Below are positions 1-5,100 of a stretch of DNA of 5,100 nucleotides, piece after piece. Origin of the DNA: Candidatus Poseidoniaceae archaeon (lineage in GTDB: Archaea > Thermoplasmatota > Poseidoniia > Poseidoniales > Poseidoniaceae); contig JAKMFY010000246.1 of assembly GCA_022425185.1 (NCBI GenBank), positions 1-5,100 on the forward strand, read 5' to 3'. Made by a program: the position numbers and the translations under genes. Each line of letters starts with the position of its first letter. The first letter of the stretch is position 1. Under the pieces are notes generated by a model that saw only the letters and a list, made by a program, of their open reading frames with translations, was not told the DNA's origin and did not search any database.

Positions 1-1271
1 CACCTCGTTATGGTGGAGCAGTTATCGGTGGTATAAACGATAACATCTCTGGTGCTTACCTCCTTTCACGCCCTGGAACAACCGTTCTCAAGTCCCACGG
101 TCTTGAAATGCTCGGAAGTATCGACTATACTGGCAAATTACCTGAAATTATCAAAGACGAAAATGGAAAGGATGCGTTCAGAGGTCACGACCTGATTTCT
201 CTGATCATTCCAGACAACATCAACCTGCACTTCATGTCCAGAAGTCGCGATGAAGTTCACGTCCGCAACGGAAACGTAACGGGTACACTTGACAAGCGTG
301 CAATTGGTGCTGAAGATGGTCGTTTGTTGGACGCTATTGTGCAAACAAATGGTTCCGAAAAGGGAGCGCAATTCCTAAACGAATTCACACGACTCTCCAT
401 TGCTGCTTGTACATCTCTTGGATTTACAACTGGTATTGATGACGAAGATTTGACCGCCGATGCGCTCGATGCTATTCATGCAGCAAACGCAGAAGCTGGA
501 GAACTTGTTAACAAAGAACTTGCACACTTTGAATCCGCTAAGGGAGATCCTCGAAAGTACGAACCTCGTGCTGGCCGAACAATGCGTGAAACTCTTGAAG
601 AGAACATCATGGTTATGCTCGATGAAGGAAAGCAAGCTGCTGGTGACGTGGCTAAGAATGAGTTGAATCAATCCGGTTCAACCAATGCTGCAGTTAACAT
701 GGCAATATCTGGTGCTCGTGGTTCAATGGATAACCTGAACATGATGGCTGGTTCGATTGGACAAGCAAAGGTTCGTGGTAAGCGTCTCGAACGTGGATAC
801 GATGACCGTGTTCTTCCCCACTTCAAGCGTGGAGGCCGTGGTGCAGAAGACCGTGGATTCATCTCCGGTTCTTTCAAGCGTGGACTTGAACCAACAGAGT
901 TCTTCATGCTCTCTGTTTCAGGAAGAGAATCCCTGGTTGATACAGCGGTTCGTACTTCCAAGTCTGGATATATGCAACGCCGTTTGATTAACGCAATGGA
1001 TGATTTGAAGGTCTTCAATGACGATATGCTCTCAGTTCGAAATACTGCAAACCGTATCATTCAATTTTCCTATGGTGAAGATGGAATTGATCCAAGCCGT
1101 GGTGTCCATGGATCTGCTTTCAACATCGATGTTATCATCGATGGTGCTCTTGGTACTGATGGAGTAACAGTCGTTACTCGTGAAAGTCTAGAGCGTGAAG
1201 AGCGTGAAGAGGATCTTGGTGCATGGGACGACGAGTCTACCGAGGTCGATTACGATGGAGGTGGCAACTGA
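1..1271 (+). CDS. rpoA1: DNA-directed RNA polymerase subunit A' (RpoA1), 3' part, 5'-truncated
   Basis: This is the C-terminal 422 residues of the archaeal counterpart of the N-terminal two thirds of Rpb1/beta'. The reading frame is open from base 3 ([14 protein letters not shown]...), so the start and the catalytic NADFDGD loop lie left of the window. Visible in order are the funnel region with its [10 protein letters not shown] and G-Q-A-K-V-R-G-K-R segments (about 663-797), the L-P-H-F-K-R-G motif (about 813-833), the bridge helix (about 888-1007, with [12 protein letters not shown] and S-G-Y-M-Q-R-R-L), and the [10 protein letters not shown] motif (about 1062-1091). The protein ends in an acidic tail and G-G-G-N. 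The start of the bridge helix departs from the usual H-A-M-G-G-R-E-G-L (see findings). The stop TGA overlaps the rpoA2 ATG by one base, so the two subunits are probably translationally coupled. Identification is very secure. Confidence 0.97.
   Translation, partial: PRYGGAVIGGINDNISGAYLLSRPGTTVLKSHGLEMLGSIDYTGKLPEIIKDENGKDAFRGHDLISLIIPDNINLHFMSRSRDEVHVRNGNVTGTLDKRAIGAEDGRLLDAIVQTNGSEKGAQFLNEFTRLSIAACTSLGFTTGIDDEDLTADALDAIHAANAEAGELVNKELAHFESAKGDPRKYEPRAGRTMRETLEENIMVMLDEGKQAAGDVAKNELNQSGSTNAAVNMAISGARGSMDNLNMMAGSIGQAKVRGKRLERGYDDRVLPHFKRGGRGAEDRGFISGSFKRGLEPTEFFMLSVSGRESLVDTAVRTSKSGYMQRRLINAMDDLKVFNDDMLSVRNTANRIIQFSYGEDGIDPSRGVHGSAFNIDVIIDGALGTDGVTVVTRESLEREEREEDLGAWDDESTEVDYDGGGN
1257..1263 (+). 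promoter_or_regulatory. Ribosome binding site of rpoA2, inside rpoA1
   Basis: GGAGGTG is a full match to the archaeal anti-Shine-Dalgarno. It sits seven bases before the ATG at 1271, and its bases form the Gly-Gly-Gly codons at the end of rpoA1. It fixes the rpoA2 start at 1271 rather than at the in-frame ATG at 1223, which lies further inside rpoA1 and would add 16 Arg/Trp-rich residues. Confidence 0.9.
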
Positions 1272-1555
1272 TGGTCGTTAAGAGCGCAACCAAGAAGAAG
1301 CTCATGGATTTGGGCATTGCAGAAAACTTTGCTCACACATTAGCAAACGACCGAAAGTGGGACGATGTAAAAATTCTCACTGCTCAAGAAATCGCTCAGA
1401 TTTGTGAGACTGATTCAGAAACATCAGCCACAATTCGTGGAACAATTGATGGGGCCATGAAGAAGAACCGTGCAAGCGGCTCTGAAGCGACAGGACCTGT
1501 TACTCAAGTTCGTAAGATGCGTGCTAGAGGAACTCGTACACGTTCTCGTGCAAAG
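1271..1555 (+). other. N-terminal extension of RpoA2: HhH-like segment plus basic linker
   Basis: Residues 1-95 of RpoA2 precede the part that resembles other archaeal A'' subunits. Residues about 8-64 ([13 protein letters not shown] ... [10 protein letters not shown] ... A-T-I-R-G-T-I-D) follow the pattern of a RadA-type helix-hairpin-helix domain: an L-x-x-L-G-I start, a central L-T-x-x-E-I-A-x-I, and a final amphipathic helix. Residues 66-80 look flexible. Residues 81-95 are strongly basic, with eight Arg/Lys among 15. The domain call is by eye. The extension could bind nucleic acid or dock on A', but the sequence does not show which. Confidence 0.6.
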
Positions 1556-2836
1556 ACTGCAGTTGATCTCGATATCTACAACGTTGAAAAGAAACTCCGT
1601 TCTTTTGATGATGAACTTGCAGATGACAAGGTCTTCCAAGCACTTCATGCAGCAGTTGATGATATGGGTACTAACCGCTTCAGCGGTAAAATCATTCACG
1701 ACATGACTCTTGCAATCCACAAGCGTGGACTAAAGAAATTGACGAAGAAGCAAGCCGCTGCTGTAATCAACGACGCATCCAATGCTCTGGACAAAGCCAG
1801 TATCGATCCATTCGAAGCTGCAGGAATCATTACTGCTCAATCCATTGGAGAGCCTGGTACACAGATGACCATGCGTACGTTCCACTATGCGGGTGTCGCA
1901 ACTGTCAACGTCACTCAAGGTCTACCTCGTATCATTGAGATTGTAGATGCTCGTAAGGTTCCAAGTACGCCTACAATGATCATCCGTCTAATGCCTGACA
2001 AGAATACTCCTGAAGAAGCACAGAAACTTGCTGCTTCTCTGGAAATTACAACGACTGCAAACATTGCTCAAATCGAGACCGACGTTGCTCAACGACGACT
2101 TGTTCTCAAACTGAACAAAGGTAATCTCAAGCAAAAGAACATGACTGGAATGGAAGTCAAGGACAAACTTGAGCGAGCACTTCGTCTCTTTGTACAAGCC
2201 GATAAGGAAAAGAATCCAGGTACACTTACCATCATTCCTGGTGTTCATAATGAAGAAGATCTTGCGGAATTGCAAGACAATCCTCCTTCCTATACCATGC
2301 TTCTACAACTCGAAGAAAAGATTCGTGACATGCGTCTGAAGGGTATCCCGAGCATCGAGCGTGCAAACGTGCAATACGATGACAAAGCTGGTGAATACTA
2401 CCTCTCAACCATAGGTTCAAATCTATCACGAGTAAGTGAAATTGAATCGATTGATCGTTCACGAACCTACACGAACAACATTATCGAGATTTTCAACTAT
2501 CTTGGTATTGAATCCGCTCGTCAAGCAATCATTAACGAACTTGAAGCAACTCTGCTCAGTGCTCGTCTTGAAGTCGACGTACGCCACCTTCTCATGGTTG
2601 CAGACGTCATGACCTCTGAAGGTGAAGTACGTGCGATTGGCCGACACGGTGTTTCAGGAACCAAGCACAGTATTCTTGCCCGTGCTGCTTTCGAAGTTAC
2701 TGTCAACCACTTGCTTAAAGCGGGTATCATTGGTGAAACAGACCGTCTCACTGGTGTTGCAGAGAACATTATCGTTGGACAACCAATTTCCCTGGGAACA
2801 GGTAGTGTTGAGTTGTTCTACATCCCTGAAGAATGA
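1271..2836 (+). CDS. rpoA2: DNA-directed RNA polymerase subunit A'' (RpoA2)
   Basis: This 521-residue protein is the archaeal counterpart of the C-terminal third of Rpb1 and completes the RNAP active site with A'. The trigger loop is at residues 192-210 ([19 protein letters not shown]). Its Gln198 and His205 correspond to the NTP-contacting Gln and His of Pol II, and Arg202 replaces the Pol II Asn, as I recall for many archaea. Next come [16 protein letters not shown] (214-229), the cleft/jaw region, and the C-terminal clamp segment ([16 protein letters not shown] 402-417; D-V-M-T-S-E-G 445-451; G-R-H-G-V-S-G 457-463). The protein is longer than the roughly 380-400 residues usual for A''. The excess is N-terminal: a helix-hairpin-helix-like segment (about 8-64) and a basic linker (81-95) precede the conserved core. 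The start at 1271 is set by GGAGGTG seven bases upstream and the TGATG overlap. No intein is present. Confidence 0.97.
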   Translation: MVVKSATKKKLMDLGIAENFAHTLANDRKWDDVKILTAQEIAQICETDSETSATIRGTIDGAMKKNRASGSEATGPVTQVRKMRARGTRTRSRAKTAVDLDIYNVEKKLRSFDDELADDKVFQALHAAVDDMGTNRFSGKIIHDMTLAIHKRGLKKLTKKQAAAVINDASNALDKASIDPFEAAGIITAQSIGEPGTQMTMRTFHYAGVATVNVTQGLPRIIEIVDARKVPSTPTMIIRLMPDKNTPEEAQKLAASLEITTTANIAQIETDVAQRRLVLKLNKGNLKQKNMTGMEVKDKLERALRLFVQADKEKNPGTLTIIPGVHNEEDLAELQDNPPSYTMLLQLEEKIRDMRLKGIPSIERANVQYDDKAGEYYLSTIGSNLSRVSEIESIDRSRTYTNNIIEIFNYLGIESARQAIINELEATLLSARLEVDVRHLLMVADVMTSEGEVRAIGRHGVSGTKHSILARAAFEVTVNHLLKAGIIGETDRLTGVAENIIVGQPISLGTGSVELFYIPEE

Positions 2837-2866
2837 TTTCAACCATGAGAAACACATGTGGAGAAT

Positions 2867-2871
2867 GGAGG
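2867..2871 (+). promoter_or_regulatory. Ribosome binding site of rpl30e
   Basis: GGAGG lies seven bases before the ATG at 2879. It favours that start over the in-frame GTG at 2858, which has no such site and would add seven residues encoded by the Shine-Dalgarno region itself. The 42-base gap after rpoA2 (2837-2878) shows no convincing TATA box, so rpl30e is probably co-transcribed with rpoA2. Confidence 0.85.
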
Positions 2872-2878
2872 AAGTAAA

Positions 2879-3178
2879 ATGGATCTAAGCCGACAATTAA
2901 AGACAGCAATAACAACTGGTAGCCTACTATTTGGACAACGACAAACGCTCGCTGCTTGTGCACGAGGGGATGCAAGATTGGTAGTCATTGCTGCCAATTG
3001 CCCACCAAAATACATCGACGATCTTCGAGCAAAACATCCTGAAGTGACAGTGCATCAAGCACATATCGTCAATCGTGACCTTGGTGTTGCATGTGGTAAG
3101 CCATTCAGTATCTCAACACTCTGCATCATCGATGCAGGTGACAGTGAATTGCTTCAACTTGATGACAATATGTCTTGA
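2879..3178 (+). CDS. rpl30e: Large-subunit ribosomal protein L30e (eL30)
   Basis: This 99-residue protein matches the usual length of archaeal L30e, a small RNA-binding protein of the 50S subunit with the L7Ae/L30e fold. Supporting motifs are the N-terminal L-K-T-A-I-T-T-G-S-L-L-F-G-Q (residues 7-20), the central L-V-V-I-A-A-N-C-P-P (34-43), and the C-terminal L-G-V-A-C-G-K-P-F (68-76) followed by I-I-D-A-G-D-S-E-L-L (83-92). The segment before the L-G-x-x-C-G-K-P-F motif reads H-I-V-N-R-D instead of the common G-T-S-x-E type, a mild divergence. Position after rpoA2 is the classic archaeal arrangement and supports the call. The ATG at 2879 is chosen because of GGAGG at 2867. The expected next gene in many archaea, nusA, is absent. 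Confidence 0.95.
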   Translation: MDLSRQLKTAITTGSLLFGQRQTLAACARGDARLVVIAANCPPKYIDDLRAKHPEVTVHQAHIVNRDLGVACGKPFSISTLCIIDAGDSELLQLDDNMS

Positions 3179-3232
3179 TTTGTTTACTCGACAAATGAAA
3201 GGCTTGATGTCTGTAAAGGACATGGGTTGAAC
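3179..3232 (+). promoter_or_regulatory. Gap between rpl30e and the surface-protein gene; possible weak promoter
   Basis: This 54-base gap separates two functionally unrelated genes, so a new promoter is plausible. TTTGTTTA at 3179-3186 is AT-rich and would place transcription start near 3207-3212, giving a short leader. It is a poor TATA box with no clear BRE, so support is weak. The same T-rich stretch could help terminate the upstream transcript. The gap also holds two small inverted repeats (3178-3183 with 3191-3196, and 3207-3211 with 3219-3223). Confidence 0.3.
3216..3220 (+). promoter_or_regulatory. Candidate ribosome binding site of the surface-protein gene
   Basis: AAGGA is the best Shine-Dalgarno-like match. 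It lies 12 bases before the ATG at 3233, rather far, but six bases before an in-frame TTG at 3227. The true start may therefore be TTG 3227, adding only two residues (Met-Asn). The site partly lies in the right arm of a small inverted repeat. Confidence 0.4.
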
Positions 3233-3301
3233 ATGCGCACGCATTTTAATGCAGCAACAGCCCTACTTTTGACAGCCCTGATGCTGACATCGCTTTTTGC
3301 A
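3233..3301 (+). other. Signal peptide of the surface protein
   Basis: Residues 1-23 have a short basic N-region (Arg2, His4), an Ala/Leu/Met/Thr-rich hydrophobic core (7-22), and Leu-Phe-Ala before a polar, Pro/Glu-rich region. There is no lipobox cysteine and no twin arginine, so Sec export without a lipid anchor at this end is most likely. The exact cleavage site is a guess. Confidence 0.75.
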
Positions 3302-5100
3302 ATTCAACAACCAGCTCCGGTTGAAGAGTTAGAAGAAGAATCGAATCCCAATGAACCCCTCTTCACTTCAGGTCGCTCTTCAAGTGCTTCTATTCTCGCC
3401 TCTGGAAGTGGTGCAAATAACGAATTTGGAGACCACATTGAGGCTCTCCCTATGGGTGGATGGGTTATTGGTTCAGAATTCAATTCAACACTTACTTATG
3501 GAACAAAAACACTCAATCCAACATCTCCTTATCGCCAAAATAACGGGCTTGGAGAGTTCTTCCTTGGTATCATGAACGAGCAGGGTGTTTGGACAAATCT
3601 TGTCGGTGCTGATCATAACTACGGAAGTGGCGGGCTTTCATTCATATCAGATGTTACAATCGGAATGGCAGGAGAAATCTTTGTTTCAGGATACTTCTAT
3701 GGTGAAATTGCCTTTGGCCCTCCTAACCCGAATACATTGATTTCAAACACAAATTCTGGTTTCCATTTTGAAGGATTCATTGCTAAAGCGGATCCAACAG
3801 GTAACTGGATGTGGGCAAAAGGATTCAGCACGTTAGTTAATGGAACCGGAGAGAATAGTCGTACGACGAGCATACAAGTCGATATGATGGGTGATCTATT
3901 CGTTACTGGAACATTCCAAGGAGAAACTGATTTTGGTGGCATGAGTCTTAATGCTACAACTCAAGACGTCTACGTTGCAAAATATGACGGAAATCAAGGT
4001 ACTCTTAGTTGGGTCATCTATGGTGGGGGCATTGGTACAGACAGTGTTTTCGATATGGCGATTACTCCATCAAATGGAGTCAAATTAGCAACTGCAACCA
4101 ACAGTATTTCTCAATGGGGCACAAGTAATTACGTTGCAGTAGGAATCGCAGATGCAGTTATCGTTGAAATCGACGCTAATGCTGTAGTCTTGGGCATAAC
4201 CGGAATGGGGACACCCAATCAAGAAACTCTTGTCTTGCAGATGAGAATTGATGGAAGTGGTGATACCTATCTTTCAGGAACTTTCGGAGGAACTCTATCA
4301 AGCAGTGGTTGGACAGCAACGGCTGCTTACGGTGGAAATGATATTTTCATTGCTAAGAGTGCGTCAAATCAAGCAAATAGTTGGGCAACTGTTTCGGGCA
4401 CGAGTTCAACAGATCAACCTCAAGGGCTTGCGATCACTTCAAATGGTGGAGTTGTCTTTGGTGGTTTCCTCACTTCCACGTTTTATGCTGGATCGAAATC
4501 ACTCTCAAATCAGAATGTAGACGGATTCGCCGTAGGCCTTTCACCCAATGGCGCAGTTGATTGGATCGAGCGTATTGGTGGCTCAGGATATGATTACGTA
4601 TTCTCCATGGCATCAAACAATTCTGATTATGTTGGGTTGGCAGGGTCATTCACGGGCTCTATGACCCACAAAGGTAAACAAATTTCTTCTGGAGGAAATT
4701 ATGACATTTATTCTTGGATCTTTGATCCTTCATCTCTCAAAGATACAGACGGTGATGGAGTTTTAGATTCAGCTCCTGATAATTGTCCAACTGTTCCTAA
4801 TTCCGATCAAGCAAACACAGATGGTGATTCACAAGGAGATGCTTGTGATTCAGATGATGATAATGACGGATTGACTGATAACTTCCCAGATAATTGTCCT
4901 CGTGGCGGTGAATTCAATTGGACCAGTTCCAGAGATTTCAACGATCCTGCTTCTTCAACAGATTGGGACAATGATGGATGTAAAGATGATTCAACCGAAG
5001 ATACTGATGACGACAATGATGGAGTTGCTGATGGAGTGGATGCATGCCCGAGAACAAGTTATGCGCCTCCTCGGCCAACATGGATTTCCGATTCGGCAAC
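3233..5100 (+). CDS. Secreted beta-propeller / thrombospondin type 3-like repeat surface protein, 3'-truncated
   Basis: The ORF stays open to the right edge: 622 codons are visible with no stop. Residues 1-23 form a Sec-type signal peptide (basic start M-R-T-H, hydrophobic core 7-24, possible cleavage after Ala23). An acidic Pro/Glu-rich linker follows (27-43). Residues about 76-498 hold seven repeats of the beta-propeller type resembling SBBP repeats: a G-x-hydrophobic-V-S/T-G-x-F start, an F-G step, D-x-F-I/V-A-K, then a Trp-containing strand. From residue 504 on there are Asp/Asn-rich, Cys-containing calcium-binding repeats (D-T-D-G-D-G-V-L-D ... D-N-C-P). All five visible cysteines (518, 538, 555, 583, 605) lie in this last part. 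N-glycosylation sequons occur at Asn84, 203, 240, 462 and 562. The protein probably acts outside the cell, in adhesion, recognition or binding of polymers; the exact role is unknown. A C-terminal anchor or sorting signal would lie beyond the window. The start is ATG 3233 or possibly TTG 3227. Confidence 0.9.
   Translation, partial: MRTHFNAATALLLTALMLTSLFAIQQPAPVEELEEESNPNEPLFTSGRSSSASILASGSGANNEFGDHIEALPMGGWVIGSEFNSTLTYGTKTLNPTSPYRQNNGLGEFFLGIMNEQGVWTNLVGADHNYGSGGLSFISDVTIGMAGEIFVSGYFYGEIAFGPPNPNTLISNTNSGFHFEGFIAKADPTGNWMWAKGFSTLVNGTGENSRTTSIQVDMMGDLFVTGTFQGETDFGGMSLNATTQDVYVAKYDGNQGTLSWVIYGGGIGTDSVFDMAITPSNGVKLATATNSISQWGTSNYVAVGIADAVIVEIDANAVVLGITGMGTPNQETLVLQMRIDGSGDTYLSGTFGGTLSSSGWTATAAYGGNDIFIAKSASNQANSWATVSGTSSTDQPQGLAITSNGGVVFGGFLTSTFYAGSKSLSNQNVDGFAVGLSPNGAVDWIERIGGSGYDYVFSMASNNSDYVGLAGSFTGSMTHKGKQISSGGNYDIYSWIFDPSSLKDTDGDGVLDSAPDNCPTVPNSDQANTDGDSQGDACDSDDDNDGLTDNFPDNCPRGGEFNWTSSRDFNDPASSTDWDNDGCKDDSTEDTDDDNDGVADGVDACPRTSYAPPRPTWISDSA
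3458..4726 (+). repeat. Seven beta-propeller repeats (protein level)
   Basis: Aligning the Gly (Ala in repeat 4) that follows the first beta strand puts repeats at residues about 80, 153, 226, 288, 349, 411 and 471, spaced 73, 73, 62, 61, 62 and 60. Repeat starts include I-F-V-S-G-Y-F (149-155), L-F-V-T-G-T-F (222-228), T-Y-L-S-G-T-F (345-351) and V-V-F-G-G-F-L (407-413). Second halves include F-I-A-K (182-185), V-Y-V-A-K (246-250) and I-F-I-A-K (371-375). Seven repeats would close one seven-bladed propeller. The DNA itself is not highly repetitive, so this is old duplication. Confidence 0.75.
4742..5050 (+). repeat. Thrombospondin type 3-like calcium-binding repeats (protein level)
   Basis: Residues 504-606 carry repeated D-x-D-x-D-G-x-x-D units ending in cysteine motifs: D-T-D-G-D-G-V-L-D then D-N-C-P (518); N-T-D-G-D then D-A-C (538); D-S-D-D-D-N-D-G-L-T-D then D-N-C-P (555); D-W-D-N-D-G-C (583); D-T-D-D-D-N-D-G-V-A-D then D-A-C-P (605). 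The family folds as a calcium-loaded, disulfide-stapled rod. Here it likely forms a stalk between the propeller and whatever follows, continuing beyond the window. Confidence 0.85.

Noticed and set aside
668..1060. 130-residue antisense ORF opposite rpoA1
   Set aside because: It lies wholly within a highly conserved RNAP region and its Arg/Ser/Pro-rich translation is typical of a mirror frame; no family resemblance. Other antisense ORFs within 138-2975 were rejected for the same reason.
1223..1270. Upstream in-frame ATG extending rpoA2 by 16 residues
   Set aside because: The added residues are Arg/Trp-rich out-of-frame rpoA1 sequence, and the ideal GGAGGTG site points to the ATG at 1271.
1271..1810. 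Intein as the reason for the long RpoA2
   Set aside because: The extra sequence is at the N-terminus, has no splicing motifs or C-terminal His-Asn, and the conserved A'' core including the trigger loop is uninterrupted.
2858..2878. GTG start extending rpl30e by seven residues
   Set aside because: The extra codons are the Shine-Dalgarno region itself; ATG 2879 has GGAGG at the right distance and gives the normal L30e length.
3176..3233. rpl30e and the surface gene share a reading frame with a single TGA between them, suggesting a readthrough fusion
   Set aside because: A ribosomal protein fused to an exported protein makes no sense, a signal peptide follows a good ATG, and sharing a frame has a one in three chance.
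3697..3942. Antisense ORF in the propeller region; similarly 4807-5016
   Set aside because: The + strand frame shows clear repeats and domain motifs through both stretches, so these are shadows. The 4807-5016 Ser/Leu/Glu-rich product is the antisense of GAT-rich Asp codons.
4742..5050. GAT/GAC-rich DNA as a CRISPR or simple tandem repeat
   Set aside because: The repetition comes from Asp codons in type 3 repeats; there are no identical direct repeats with spacers.

Overview
The window looks archaeal, most likely from Marine Group II (Candidatus Poseidoniales, Thermoplasmata-related). The largest RNA polymerase subunit is split into A' and A'', and the A'' gene is followed by eukaryote/archaea-type ribosomal protein L30e. 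The last gene is a large secreted protein with a beta-propeller and calcium-binding thrombospondin type 3-like repeats, a style I associate with marine Group II genomes. The lineage call is inference from gene content and style; no database search was possible. All genes lie on the + strand.

Layout. Bases 1-1271 hold the 3' part of rpoA1 (RNAP subunit A'), open at the left edge. It overlaps rpoA2 (1271-2836, subunit A'') by one base in a TGATG junction, with a perfect Shine-Dalgarno sequence inside the last rpoA1 codons. After a 42-base gap comes rpl30e (2879-3178), with its own good Shine-Dalgarno. A 54-base gap with two small inverted repeats leads into a long ORF (3233 to beyond 5100). This ORF encodes an exported protein with a signal peptide, an acidic linker, about seven beta-propeller repeats, and then Asp/Cys-rich type 3 repeats that run off the right edge.

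How the genes work together. A' and A'' form the catalytic core of one RNA polymerase: the window holds the funnel and bridge helix (A') and the trigger loop (A''). L30e belongs to the large ribosomal subunit and is a classic neighbour. In many archaea nusA, rps12 and rps7 follow L30e, but here an unrelated cell-surface gene does, so the conserved transcription/translation cluster ends abruptly.

Most interesting points: a diverged N-terminal hinge of the RNAP bridge helix; a roughly 95-residue helix-hairpin-helix-like plus basic extension at the start of A''; oppositely charged tails at the A'/A'' split; and the seven-repeat propeller joined to a cysteine-bearing calcium-binding stalk. I see no CRISPR array, tRNA, rRNA, insertion sequence or defence system.
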